Source: Candidatus Thiodubiliella endoseptemdiera
GTDB taxonomy: Bacteria > Pseudomonadota > Gammaproteobacteria > PS1 > Pseudothioglobaceae
DNA: 64,000 nt
Assembly (NCBI GenBank): GCA_013416635.1
Contig: JACCHT010000001.1
Span: forward strand, 744,001-808,000
Direction of reading: 5' to 3'
The notes under the pieces are model-generated. The model was not told where the DNA came from. It did not search any database and was given only the letters and a program-made list of their open reading frames with translations. Both the position numbers and the translations under genes were made by a program. Positions 1 to 12,730 of this stretch are shown here, in pieces (the stretch's first letter is position 1; each line of letters starts with the position of its first letter).

Positions 1-1730
<1,730 letters not shown>

Positions 1731-1844
1731 ACCGATGCTGGTTCAGTAAAAGATATTGAGGCTTTTTGCAATCAAACAGGTAACAAACTTATTTCAACAG
1801 TAGAAGACAGTGGTAAATATGTCTTTACTATTGAGAAGGCTTAA
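1731..1844 (+). CDS. tusA: TusA family sulfurtransferase, C-terminal fragment
   Basis: Only the last 37 codons are readable, ending in TAA at 1842-1844; the 5' part is lost in the homopolymer stretch. The visible end reads TDAGSVKDIEAFCNQTG and then a KYVFTIEKA tail, which fits the C-terminal half of TusA/SirA-like proteins: a conserved D-x-G-S stretch, a helix with FC-x-x-TG, then the final beta strand. TusA carries sulfur as a persulfide on an N-terminal Cys-Pro-x-Pro motif, which lies outside the readable part. The dsrE2-like gene begins 28 bases downstream on the same strand; the two are commonly linked in sulfur oxidisers that use the Dsr/Hdr sulfur-trafficking route. Confidence 0.75.
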   Translation, partial: TDAGSVKDIEAFCNQTGNKLISTVEDSGKYVFTIEKA

Positions 1845-1872
1845 AATAAAATTCTAAACGGGGAGATTTATT

Positions 1873-2385
1873 ATGTCAGACAGCAAAAAAATGACAATTA
1901 TCGCTACTAAAGGTACTTTTGATTGGGCGTTTCCACCTTTTATTATTGCCTCTACTGGCGTGGCAATGGATAAAGAAGTGACTATCTTCTTTACTTTTTA
2001 TGGACTTAATCTTTTACTTAAAGACACTTCTAAGTTACGGGTCTCTCCTATGGGAAAAACCCCTAAGGGGCCAATGAAACTCCCCTGGGTCCTAAAAATC
2101 ACAAAAATTTACTTTCCTAAAATTCCCAAAAATCTTTTGGTTTTTTTCCCCCACAGACACTTAGCAACTTATTTAATGAAAAAAACCATGAAAAAAAATG
2201 GCGTTGCAAAATTAGATGAACTTCGTGCTATGTGTCAAGAATTTGATGTTAAATTTATTGCTTGTGAGATGACTGTTGATTTATTTGGCTATAGTAAAGA
2301 CGACTTCATTGATGGCGTTGAATTTGCAGGTGCGGCAACTTATTTTGATGAATGTGATGGTTCAAACCATAACCTTTATATGTAA
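1873..2385 (+). CDS. DsrE2-like DsrE/DsrF family protein (peroxiredoxin-like DsrE)
   Basis: The 170-residue protein starts with ATG at 1873 behind the purine-rich stretch GGGGAG. The N-terminus TIIATKGTFDWAFPPFI and the later block CQEFDVKFIACEMTVDLFG followed by FIDGVEFAGAATY are hallmarks of the membrane-associated DsrE2 branch, which takes part in cytoplasmic sulfur relay with TusA. A Cys lies in the conserved FIACEMTVD motif (about residue 135). Residues about 55-98 are unlike the family, and the DNA there (about 2035-2150) shows the homopolymer-style errors seen elsewhere, so the middle of the protein is unreliable although the frame stays open. It is directly downstream of tusA, presumably co-transcribed, and is followed by a terminator. 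Confidence 0.8.
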   Translation: MSDSKKMTIIATKGTFDWAFPPFIIASTGVAMDKEVTIFFTFYGLNLLLKDTSKLRVSPMGKTPKGPMKLPWVLKITKIYFPKIPKNLLVFFPHRHLATYLMKKTMKKNGVAKLDELRAMCQEFDVKFIACEMTVDLFGYSKDDFIDGVEFAGAATYFDECDGSNHNLYM

Positions 2386-2407
2386 CAACCTATTATTACC
2401 TATTAAT

Positions 2408-2433
2408 AAAAAACCTCCTTTTGGAGGTTTTTT
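2408..2433 (+). terminator. Rho-independent terminator after dsrE2-like gene
   Basis: The stem AAACCTCC / GGAGGTTT with a TTTT loop is flanked by an A tract before and a T tract after. It begins 22 bases past the dsrE2-like stop and closes the tusA-dsrE2 unit. Confidence 0.85.
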
Positions 2434-2592
2434 ATTGCTTGCTAAAAGATTAGGGCGATTTTTTTTATTTATAAATAGACCTTTGCAGTACTAGCCGTCA
2501 TTCATTCAGACCGAGAGCGTAAATTAAACGTGTAAAAACCTTAAAAACGTCCCATAAAAACAAAAACATTAAAAATGAAAGGGGAAACACAA

Positions 2593-3730
2593 ATGAGTTT
2601 AATCAAAAACAACGAACCAAAAGACAAATCCAAACAGGGAATTTACCTCCCTTTTATAAATTCCGATGAATTTAAAAAAATAATGCAGAGGTTATTCAAA
2701 CTCTTGCGAAGAAGAACTATCAAGCCATCTTGGCTATCAAAAAAAAAGTTTTCACTAAAAAATAACGACGGTCGTAATTAACCCCAAAAGGGCATAACAA
2801 AAAAACTTTTTAAAAAACCAAGTATGGCAATATAGATTCCCCTCCCCCAAAAATAGGCAAGCCAGTTTTGAGCCACAACTAGTCCAAAAAACGTGAAGTC
2901 ATTTTGGGGCGGCAGGGAGGGTTTAAAACTTGCCTTTATACCAAAGGCGAGGGGTTAGAGACATTCAAAATCACCTTTTATGATTTGTATGGTTTGGAAA
3001 AAATTTTACCACCACCTATCCAACATTCCGGGGAAAATTATTTTGGAGATGAGTGGCAGCATCGTTTTGGGGTTTATCCCATCAAATTTTTGGATTTTAC
3101 CGTACTTTAAAAACAAAAATTGATTCTGTGGTTAAAAAAAATTGTTGTTATATTATGCTGGGGGTAAGTCCTTAAAAGGGAAAAAAAGATTATTGGTTTT
3201 GGGTAGGGGAAAAAAAGAAACATCTAAATACTTTTGGGTCCGGGGTTAAACGATATTAAAAAAACGTGGATTTAAAGATGTTTTTAAACTTTGCTTTTTT
3301 GATGGATTAAATGGCTTTAATAAAGCAATAAGGGTTTTTTTACCCAAAAAATGAGGTTCAGCCTTTCATTGTTCACTAAATCCGCTCATCATTTAAAATT
3401 TTTTGTCTTGGAAAAAATTGGGGAAAAGGGAGTTTAAAAAATTTAAAAAATTTTTTACACGGCTTTAAAAAGGGAAAACGGCATTATTATCACTAATGAA
3501 TTTAAACATATTTGGGATAAAAAAAAACCCCAATATTGCCAAATCCTTTGGGATAACCATTGGGTAGTTTTCAACATTCTTTTAAATATCCCAAAAGGGG
3601 TAGAACATTGATATACCCTTTAAAAATAGAATCATTAAATGCTATTATCAAGAAGAAAACTAAATCTTGGGGCCCCATTCCCAACACAAGGGTCAGCGCT
3701 TAAAAAGGTATAATTTGGGAACACAAAAAT
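2593..3730 (+). pseudogene. IS256-family (Mutator-type) transposase, 5' portion, frame-broken
   Basis: Reading across frames gives, in order: an N-terminus MSLIKNNEPKDKS at 2593; a block that corresponds to FEPQLV-KRE followed by YTKGEGLETF (about 2870-2965), typical of the IS256 zinc/helical region; the catalytic-core segment with FCIDGLNGFNKAI (about 3290-3330); and TLIY-IESLNAIIKKKTKS (about 3605-3665), the C-terminal hallmark also seen in the cleaner copy at 46079-46351. Many stops and shifts interrupt it, in part from homopolymer errors. The frame is then cut by the IS3-type insertion at about 3731 and resumes at about 5078. Confidence 0.75.
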
Positions 3731-5077
3731 TATAAAACCCCCAAAAATTTAAAACAACAATCCCAAACTTTCTTATTTCAAACCCCTTAAAAATAAAAAA
3801 AAATCAGAGTAAAAAAAGGTAAAAAAGAACCAAATACACCTCAGCATTTAAAAAAAAAAATTAGTGCTTGAGTTATTCAAAATGAAAGTACCTTTGGGAC
3901 GAAATTTCTAGAAAACATAACATCCTTCCCAAAAAACCCACAAAAATGGGAAAAAAACCTTCCTTGCTAAGCTGAAATTGCCATGGAAGCCCTCCAAGGC
4001 AAAGAATACAAAGAAAAACTTGTTAAAAACACAAAAAAAAAAATGAGGTTTTAAAAGGGTCTGGTGGAAGGTAACCGTAGAGAAAAAGGAAAAGGTTAGC
4101 AAAAAAATAAAAAGTTTCTTTATCTAATCTTAAACAATTAGTTGACTTCAAACCGTCTTCAACATCTGCAACCAACCTTTATCAATTTAAACAACAATGC
4201 CAACTGTTGAGCATTAAAAAGGAAGGGGGCATAATTTCACACCGCGTACCAATGTGCGTAAAAATAAAATTAAATCTCATATCACCAAGGTGTTTGAACA
4301 AATACCTATTTACGGGGGAAAAAGTGCATCAACAACTACTTGAAGGGGCGGTTACAAGGTAAGTTTAAACACAGTGGCTCGTTATCGCCAAAACGTTGGG
4401 GTTAAAAGCGGTGTTAGGGGTTTAAAAAGGTTAATACAGCCATACCAATCAAAGCACATAAAAAATACCCAAAATTATAAGGGTTGAGGTCTTTGGGATT
4501 AACCACGCTAATCAAGTTTGGGGTACAGACATCACCTACATTAAGATTTTCGGGAAAAGGGTATATGGCTGCCCATTATTGATTGGCATTTCCCAAAGGT
4601 TTTTTTATCACACAGAATATCCAACACAATGGATTACAGTTGGGGATGAGCGTACTCAACGTGCTTTGGAAAAAAAACCCGCCCCGGGGATATTTTAAAA
4701 CCGTCAAAGGGAGTCAATACACCAGTGGGTGCACACCAAGCGGCTTTAAAAACTGGGTATTACTATCTCCCAAAGGACGGCAAAAAGGGAGAAAACCCCA
4801 GATAATATCTGCATTGAACGCTTCTGGGGAAGTGCTAAATGTGAAAAAGGGTTTTTTAAACGGGAAAACCAAACTAAAAGGAGGGTTTAAAACCCCGGGT
4901 TAGATGATTATATTGAGTTTTATAATCACCAAAAAATTCCCTGAAACATTGAAATATAAAAAAACCCAAAGGATGTGTATCAAAAAAAGGGATAAATTGA
5001 ATCAGAAAAAAGGGCTTTTAGGGTTTGCTATATAAGAAAAAAATTTTGAAAGTTGTTTTTAGGTTTTGGGGGAATGT
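3731..5077 (+). mobile_element. IS3-family element copy 1 (orfA/orfB), nested in IS256
   Basis: The left end TATAAAACCCC and the right end TTTTGGGGGAATGTA match the ends of the copy at 16077-17390 in the opposite orientation. Inside, orfA-derived words such as KYTSAFKTKL and ALVGKVTVEKEWLA and orfB-derived words such as QLVDFKPSSTSAT, FEQIPIYGEKKVHQQLL and HNRFHETLKY-like endings can be followed through several frames from about 3815 to 5035. It is about 1.35 kb, a normal size for IS3 elements. No full-length transposase frame survives; most breaks lie in homopolymers and agree with poor sequence rather than true decay, so activity cannot be judged. Confidence 0.75.
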
Positions 5078-5244
5078 AAATACAGGAAAAAAAAGAAATA
5101 GAGTTAGAAAACTGGGGGGGGAAATTTTCCCTCAAATTTTGTATATTTTTTTTATGAGATTATGGAAAAAGAGAAATAGTTAAGAGTGAAAAGGCCCCGG
5201 GTTTTCCCCAAGGGTTTTAAATTTCGCTCTCGTTAAGGGGCTTT

Positions 5245-5712
5245 TTATAACTTAAACCCTAATTTCCCCCCAAAAATTTTGCCCCCATTTTTCTAAAAAT
5301 CTATCAAATATTGGCAATACTGATGCCTGATGTTAAAGGGAAAAAATAAATGAGACACACCCGATCTTTTGGGAAAATTTTTTTTCAGACTTAACTAAAC
5401 CAAAACGTTTTCCAACCCGCCCAAAGTATCACGAATTTGTTTCTTTAAAATAGAAACACTAACAGTTGCTATAGGGCGTGAATCGGCAATAAAGTAACTA
5501 CCAAGGGTTGCATAAATAAAACCAACAATCTTATCACCAATACGAGCGACCAAACATATTGCCTTTTTATTAATAATCTTGTCATAAAATGCACTAAACT
5601 TAATTCTGCTAAACGGCATATCAGCAAAAACACTCTCGTGATGGACTTGTTGTTTTAAATTTTTGTTCAATGGTAAAAATTGAAAAGGTTTTTTTTCTTG
5701 GTTTGGTTATTT
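5245..5712 (-). pseudogene. GNAT family N-acetyltransferase, damaged second copy
   Basis: A clear stretch, about 5420-5660, encodes HHESVFADMPFSRIKFSAF and then VARIGDKIVGFIYATLGSY, nearly identical to the intact GNAT at 22225-22710. The two ends are recognisable but shifted out of frame by homopolymer-style changes, both near the start (about 5665-5712) and over the last 60 codons (5245-5420). The gene sits downstream of the giant RTX gene at 6065-12696 in the same orientation, just as the intact copy sits downstream of the RTX gene at 22738-27528. An IS256 element ends 10 bases beyond its stop. It may be intact in the real genome. Confidence 0.75.
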
Positions 5713-5733
5713 TTTGCCCTTTGACCTCCCCTT

Positions 5734-6039
5734 TTGGTTTTTTATTATAAGGCTTTTCTTTGTGTCCGGGTTTTTGGGGCCATTACACCTTTAACCAAAG
5801 TACAAAAGCAAGACAACAAGCAACGATCAAGCATCCGTTATATTGTTGCCAACAAACTGGCAGCAACACCGCCACAAAAATTGGCAATAAAATCAGCGAA
5901 GGCTCAAACAAGACATGGAGCGCTACTAAAAATTGGTGGAATACCACAGGCAGTGAGAAAGCCTAAGAAGTTGGTAATAAAATCGGACAAAGTTCAAATA
6001 AAGTATGGGATGTCACTAAGAAAGACTGAGGTAATGTAG
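5734..6039 (+). other. Possible plus-strand coding remnant with a short amphipathic repeat
   Basis: No gene is certain here. In one plus frame (about 5870-6025) two similar segments of about 30 residues occur, GNKISEGSNKTWSATKNWW and GNKIGQSSNKVWDVTKKD, separated by one stop, so a repeat protein with an I-G-N-K-I core may have existed. The bases before 5800 are error-rich. The stretch lies between the 3' end of the RTX gene (6065, minus) and the GNAT remnant (5712, minus). An alternative open frame of 101 codons from 5734 has no recognisable features. I do not assign a function. Confidence 0.25.
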
Positions 6040-6764
6040 TATTACACCACTAATACATTTTTTATCAAATAACACTCATATCATCAATACTCAGTGAATA
6101 AGTACCTGTATTTGAACTAAAGGCTCCAGCAGAGACATAGTAAGTGCCAGATTCTGTTGTGTTAAAGTCAAGTTGTGAGTTAGATAATTGCCCACCATCG
6201 TCATTGGTTGTGCTATTTATCATATTACCATTAGCATCATAAATGCCACGCAAATAAGTATCACTTAATGTGCCTGCACTGGTAGGAGAGCCTTCTAGGT
6301 TAATTTGATAGTTTATATTGGCTTCTAAGACAATACGGAACCAGTCTGTATCGTTGGCTGTTTCAATATCGCCTATAATAACATCATTTAAAAGGGTTTG
6401 TTTTTCCTGTTTGCCTTATTGTCAGCAAAAAAGGGTAGGAGTGACATTAAGCATAAAACCACCACATCTACAGCACTGGTAATAGTTGCTGTGCCATCAC
6501 TAATCTCATAGCTCAGTTGTAGTTGACCATTGAAGTCAGCATTTGGGGTTAGTGTCCAAGTACCATCTTGGTTATCAATCAGACTTTAACTTTCTACCAA
6601 CAACAGAAAAAATTAGCCAAAAATTAAGCATCACCATCAACTCGCTGGCATTAGCCCAAATTGTGCTTGGGGGATGGGGAAATCTTTGGGCTTCATTGGT
6701 TGTTAGACTGACATTAGCACTGACAATTGGGGCATCATTAACCGCATTTAAAATATCTTGAGCA

Positions 6765-7800
6765 CTCCACTGAGTGCCATCTGAAAACTCAATTACATCA
6801 ATTGAACCACCTGTAAAAAATTGATCATTAAAAGTAATAGTTTCGCCTGTAGGGGTAATGGTTAAGATAGCGTTATAACCAGATTTAACAATGCTAACTT
6901 CATCAGCATTTATATCAGTTAAAATTAAATAATCATCTCCAGAATAATCATTAATAATATCATTCCCATCACCTTTTTGATAATAATATTTATCATTCCC
7001 AAATCTGCCATTTAGAATATCATCGCCTTTATGTCCAATAATTTTATCGTTAGAAAGACTGCCTTGTATATCATCATCACCATCAGTGCCTATATAAAAT
7101 GTATTGTCTGATATATCCTGAGCACCCACTGGGGGCCAAACTGAAAAAATCAATTACAACCCAAATTTTAGCCAAAAAGAATTGACTTTCAAAAGTAATA
7201 GTCTCACCTGTAGAGATAATGGTTAAGATGGCATCGTTGCCAGATCTAGAAATAGTTATTTCATCAGCATTTATATCTGCCAGAATTAACCTATTTTCTC
7301 CAGAATAATCATCAATAATATCATTCCCATCACCTTTTTGATAATAATATTTATCATTCCCAGAGTTGCCATTTAAAATATCATTGCCTTTACGCCCAAT
7401 AATTTTGTCATTGCCAGATCCGCCTCTTATATCATCATCACCATCAGTGCCTATATAAAATGCATTGTCTGATATATCCTGAGCACTCCACTGAGCCCAT
7501 CTGCAAACTCAATTACACTAATTGCAGCATTAAAGAATTGACCTTTAAAAGTAATAGTCTCACCTGTAGAGATAATGGTTAAGATGGCATCGTTGTCAGA
7601 TCTAGAAATAGTTATTTCATCAGCATTTATATCTGCCAGAATTAACCTATTTTCTCCAAAATAATCATCAATAACATCATTCCCATCACCTTTTTGATAA
7701 TAATATTTATCACTACCAAAATCACCCTTTAAAACATCATCACCTTTAAGTCCAATAATGTTGTCATTGCCAAAACCACCTTTTAGATTATTATCACCAT
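6765..7800 (-). repeat. Three tandem modules of about 350 bp in the RTX gene
   Basis: The same module occurs three times, at about 7490-7810, 7125-7480 and 6765-7120. Each encodes GTDGDD-I-G, a KGDGND-I-D-Y line preceded by KYYYQ, an ADE-(I/V) segment, then TGETITF and a final VIEF-DG-QWSAQDIL. This is the haemolysin-type calcium-binding repeat plus its associated beta-strand domain. The modules are near-identical over long stretches, so the number of copies is a likely assembly weak point. Confidence 0.8.
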
Positions 7801-10319
7801 CAGTGCCTAATATTGCATCAATAATATTAACATTAACAGTTACACTAGTTGCCGCCTCGCCATCACTAACCTCATAACTTAACTCTATTTGACCAAGAAA
7901 CCCAGTAGTTGGGTGTAGCGTCCAAGTACCATTATTATTAACTGTTAGGATGCCATTATTACCAACTACGCTCAAATTAACTACGGTTAAATCATCACCT
8001 TCGATGTCACTAACATTAGTTAGTAATTGCGTAGTGGTGATGTTTACATTTCTATCTTTAGCACCTGATAGATTGACAATAGCACTAATGATTGGGGCAT
8101 CGTTAACTGGAGTTATGTCAATATTGGCACTACTGCTAATTGTTGCCCTAGCATCACTAATATCATAATTTAACTCTATTTGACCATTAAAATTAGCATT
8201 CGGCGTTAGGCTCCAAGTGCCATCATTATTAACTGTTAGAGCGGCATTATCACCAACAACACTCAGATTGATAACAGTTAAATCATCACCATCAATATCA
8301 CTAACATTAGCTAGTAATTGTGCGCTGGTGATAGTTAAATTTTGATCTTCGGTACCTGCTAGGCTCACCACGCCGCTCACAGTTGGCAGGTGATTAATTG
8401 GAAGGATGTTAACCCCAGCATTTGCACTAACACTAGAGTGAGTATCGCTAACCTTATAACTCAACTGCACTTGACCATTAAAATTAGCATTTGGAGTTAG
8501 AGTCCAAGTGCCATCATTATTGTTAGTTATGCTGGCATTATCGCCAATTACACTTAAATTGATAATAGTTAAATCATCACCATCAATATCACTAGCATTG
8601 GCTAATAATTGTGCTGTGGTGATTAATACATCCTTATCTTGCAAGCCATCATCTAGCCTAACATCAGCGCTAATTATAGGAATATGGTTGCCATCAGCAC
8701 CTGTTATTTGAGCACTAGAATATGTGGTTATACTTTCTAAAGTGCCACGATCATCGGTATAACTAGCAACAGTTCGTACATACTTGCCAGTATGCGCTTG
8801 TGCTAAGGTTAGTTCACTGCTCGTAGCACCAACAATATCCACCCAAGTTTTTTTGTCCATCAGTTGAGTATTGCCATTGGTGGCTTAACTCACCTATACC
8901 ATCAGCATCAGATAAAGTATTTGTTAGCGTTAAAGTTTGTCCTTCTAATTCCTTTGGGAAATACGCCCTCTTTCGCCTGGTTAAAAAATTCCCCCCCTTT
9001 TTAAAAGTGCCTACCTGTCATCGGTAAACATAATTCGTTCAATTACTCTATTTTCTGCGGTATTTTTTAACAAAATGCTATTTTGAGCATTTATAGTAAG
9101 TAATAAGTCACTTCCATTTGTCGTAACAGTAACATCAGCAATTTGTATGCCTTCTCCAAATACAATAGTGTCCACACCCTGAGTGTCAATAATAGTATCA
9201 TTGCCATCACCTAAATTAAAATGATAAGTATCATTACCTCTGCCACCGTCCAAAATGTCATCACCTAAACCGCCTGTAATGACATCATCGCCAGCCTCCG
9301 CTCGTATAGTGTCATCACCTGCTAAACCATCTAGAGTATTATCCCCACGATTACCAATAATATTATTGGCATTGTTATTGCCAGTACCGTCTATATTTTC
9401 ATCCCAAAGTTTAACTGCTTTTTCGGTATAAAAAACTATGGGATTCATAAAATCAGCCCCCTTCTCTGAAAGTTTCCCCAAAATCAACAAAAAGGGTCCA
9501 AACATTAATTTTCCCTTTTTTTAAACACTGATATAAAATCCCATTAATTCACCAGTGCTGGCCTTGCCCGCCCCCTGTCAAAATTCCCCTTAACCCCCGC
9601 CATTACCAACCTAATTTGATCGTCCCATGGTTTTTCCCGGGGTTTTTTGACAATATCACCCCACGACCGCCACGAAGCAAGTTAGCAATACCTGTTTCGT
9701 TGTAACCATGAATAACATCATTGTCAATTTGGAAATTTTTTTAAAATGGCTTGTTGTTGGGTAGTTTGGGAAACCCCCCAGTTGACCGCCCAGGGAGGCT
9801 AGGGGCATTTTTGCCCCGTTGTTAAATTTGCCCATTAACCCTTTCCCTTTTGTTGTAGGTGTGCCTGTTTGGGTGATTAAATTAGCAATTGAAGTTAAAG
9901 CGCAAGTGCCTTTGTAATTCTCGATAGCATCACCTTGTATATAATCAAGTTCATTGCGTTTTGGAAAGCCATAAACTAAAACATCTTCACCATCAACCCG
10001 ACCTTTCTCCGCCTTGGAAAAATCAAGCAGAGTTAGGTTTTCTATATGCTCACCTAAGGTTTGACTGATGCTACTTTGGATAGTGTCTGTGCCTTGATTG
10101 GCATTTTCAATCACTTGGTCATTGATGTTATCAACATAATAGGTATCATCACCCAAACCACCAATCATTTCATCAGCACCGGTTACACCATCAATGATGT
10201 TGTCGCTGCTATTACCGATGATTTTATTATTTTTGTGGGTTTAAATACCTGGATATTAAAGGTTTTTTGGGGAATTTTAAAAACTTCAATGTTAGCATTC
10301 AGTAGATAACTGGTGCTAG

Positions 10320-11400
10320 ATATCACCAGTGTCATAGCCTTGGTTGCTTTGCTCATAAATACTATCATTAACACTGTTAACAATATAGATGTCATCACCT
10401 TGTCCGCCTACCATAACATCCGCATCAGCACCACCATCGAGGTAGTCATTACCTAAGCCACCAACCAAAGTATCTTGACCTGCACCACCATATAAATGAT
10501 CGTTGTCACTCTCCCCTGTATCTAAGGTTTGTTTGGCTTCATTGCTGGCAGTAAAGCCAGCTAAATAATCGTTACCATCACCACCATACAAAACATCATC
10601 ACCGACTTGACCAAACAGGTTATCATCACCTGTCTCACCATAGAGTTTATCATTACCCTTGCCCCCTTGAAGTTCGTCATTACCTGTGCCACCATAAAGC
10701 CTATCACTACCTAAGCCAGCGATTCTACGACCCACCCCATTTAGATAGTTTATCAGTTTACCAGCACTTAAGGGTTTTTTTAGCGGTTGGGAGCGGTAAA
10801 ACCCAATAGCAGGTCATTACCCTCACCACCCCAAAGCTTGTCGTTACCAGTTTGCCCAAACAGGCGGTCTTCACCATCACCACCCATGAGTTCGTCATTA
10901 CCATCATTACCTTGGATTTCATCATTACCTGTGCCACCCCAAAGCTTATCATTGCCTTGCTCGCCTAGCAAGGCATCGTCATTAGCACCGCCATCTATAA
11001 TGTCGTTACCAAGCCCACCGTACAGACTATCATCACCTGCGCCACCATATAAGGTGTCATTGTCAGTTTCTCCTGCACCTAAGGTTTGCTTGGCATCATT
11101 ACTAGCAGTAAAGCCAACAATCACATCATTGCCACTACCGCCATGAACAGTATCATCTCCTACGCCAGCAAATATTTTATCATTGCCTTGTTCGCCATAA
11201 ATATGGTCATCTCCAGCATAGCCTAATAGTTCATCATTACCTTTACCACCCCAAAGGTTATCAGCTCTATTACTACCACCCATCAGATCGTTACCATCGC
11301 CTGCTAAGAAGTGAGTGAGTGCGTTGAGGCTAAAGTATCTGGTGTAACTGGAAAAATAGTTCACATCAAAAGCATCATTGCCATCAGTGCCGATTAGCAT
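10320..11400 (-). repeat. RTX nonapeptide array with internal duplication
   Basis: About 40 consecutive nonapeptides of the form G-G-x-G-x-D-x-L-x are read minus from 11400, in two frames joined by a shift near 10760. A distinctive interruption, FTASN-AKQTL followed by a GE(T/S)DND motif, occurs in both halves (about 11050-11130 and 10500-10560), which shows that an approximately 560-bp block was duplicated. RTX arrays fold as calcium-filled beta rolls outside the cell after type I secretion. Confidence 0.85.
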
Positions 11401-12730
11401 ATGAGTGCGACCTTCATCGATTTTAATATCATCGGCACCCCAAGAAATTACCCCATCATATGTACCAATAAAGTTAATCGTATCTCGCAGATGACGATAG
11501 TTACTATCAGGGGTGGTCGGTTCAGTTGCTTGATTAGCCTGATTAGGCTGGTTAGTGGCAACAAGACCATTGCCTTGAGTATTGGGATAATCAGATTGCT
11601 GAATGGGTTTGGGTTAAAGGGGGCCCAAGTTGACTAACCTTTTGCCAGTATTTAAAATTTTCCCCTCTTCTTTGAGGGTCTGTCCAAAGGGTTAAAGGTT
11701 GGGGGGGTTTTTATTAGTGAGGGTTTTCCATCTTATTATCTAGGGTTTAAGGTTTGCAATGCTTAAAGCCCCTTTTTTGGGATCCCAAAAAACACCTGTA
11801 TGACTAGAATACCAAAGGGGATTGTCATAAATTTTTCACTTTGAGGTCATAAAAAGCACCGATTGGGTCTGGGATATTCATCAAAAATTTTAGTTAGGTT
11901 CAAAACATAATCATCCGGGAAAAATCCAAACATAGTCTTGGGAAGGGCTGAACCCCCTAGGTTTTCCCCCTCTTGTGGGTTCCCGGGAAACTTAAAGGGT
12001 TCTTCTGCATCAAACAAATCACCAATATCACTAAAGGCAACATCTGGGTCATTAACAAACAACTCACCTTGGTCGTTAAGGTCTACGATGTTGCCATTTT
12101 TCCATGGGGATAGGGCTTGGGTGGCGGTGTCAAGGTGGGTTTGGGCGGTTTGGGTTTTCCTGCGGGACTTTTGATAAAAGATTGGGTTGTTGATTTGTTT
12201 TTATTTTTTTTGCAGGGGTTTTTTGCCTTTTCTAAAACCCCAAAAACAAGTAATGAAGTGGCGTCCTGCCAAGTGTCGCTTATGGCGTTGCCGACGACAT
12301 CTAGTAGCCCATAATTTTGCGGGTTTCTTCGACGCCTTCGCCCAAAAAACATGCTAAGCCCCCAAAACCGCCGCCCAAGACCTAATGCTTTAAAAGGGGT
12401 TTTCCATACAACAATAAATTTTTTTGCATTGGTAAGGGGTTTTGGGTTTTGTCAAGGGTTGAAGTGTTTTCCCAGTTACTTATTGTATTAATCAAATCAG
12501 CACTGCCAACCAATGAGCCAAAAAGATTAACCCCAAATCCAGCTTTAATGATACTAATACCTGCATGCAAGGTATCTGCACCTATTATAATAGCATCTAA
12601 TGGGTTTTTTTCAGATACCGTTTGAAGAGTGCCTGTATTAAATTTAATAGTTTGAAAAAACTCTTCCATTTCTCTTTGCGTTAACACTTTAGCCATTATT
12701 ATTCTCCTTAGTGGTTAAATTTTTCATTAT

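Larger units (their letters stand above)
2511..5235 (+). mobile_element. IS256-family insertion sequence, interrupted by an IS3-type element
   Basis: The left end GAGAGCGTAAATTAAAC (from 2513) and the right end TTTAAATTTCGCTCTC (to about 5233) are imperfect inverted repeats. The right half, 5078-5235, matches the minus-strand IS256 remnant at 46035-46210 through the transposase end and the terminal repeat. Between about 3731 and 5077 lies a complete IS3-type element, so the transposase is cut within its C-terminal part; the flanking AAAT may be the target duplication. The whole element is base-call damaged. Its right end lies 10 bases from the GNAT remnant at 5245. Not autonomous. Confidence 0.75.
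6065..12696 (-). pseudogene. Giant RTX / cadherin-like secreted protein with lipase-type N-terminal region (copy A), frames broken
   Basis: Reading minus from ATG at 12696 gives: a unique N-terminus MAKVLTQREMEEFFQTIK; a region shared with the lipases at 14306-16076 and 18659-20230 (FVNDPD-AFSDIGDLFDAE, about 12000-12070); RTX nonapeptides of GGxGNDxLxG type at 10320-11400; a possible C39-like cysteine peptidase domain at about 9540-10000; more RTX at 9020-9420; at least three cadherin-like modules at 7830-8700; three RTX-plus-linker modules at 6765-7800; and a C-terminal PPC-like domain (LRGIYDANGNMI, GTYYVSAGAF) ending at 6065. At about 2200 residues it would be a type I-secreted, calcium-binding adhesin or toxin. 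It breaks at about 12380, 11640-11850, 10750-10780, 10170-10320, 9500-9660, 8890-9000, 7450-7500 and 6380-6600, most in error-rich DNA, so it may be one intact gene in the cell. Confidence 0.7.

Noticed and set aside
6765-7800. Three regular 350-bp repeats as a possible CRISPR or satellite array
   Set aside because: They are in-frame protein modules with RTX and beta-strand content.
7950-8711. Plus-strand frames opposite the cadherin-like modules
   Set aside because: They are antisense shadows of a clearly coding minus strand with a strong repeat pattern.
10787-11146. Ser/Pro-rich plus-strand frame of 119 codons
   Set aside because: It is the reverse complement of RTX nonapeptides.
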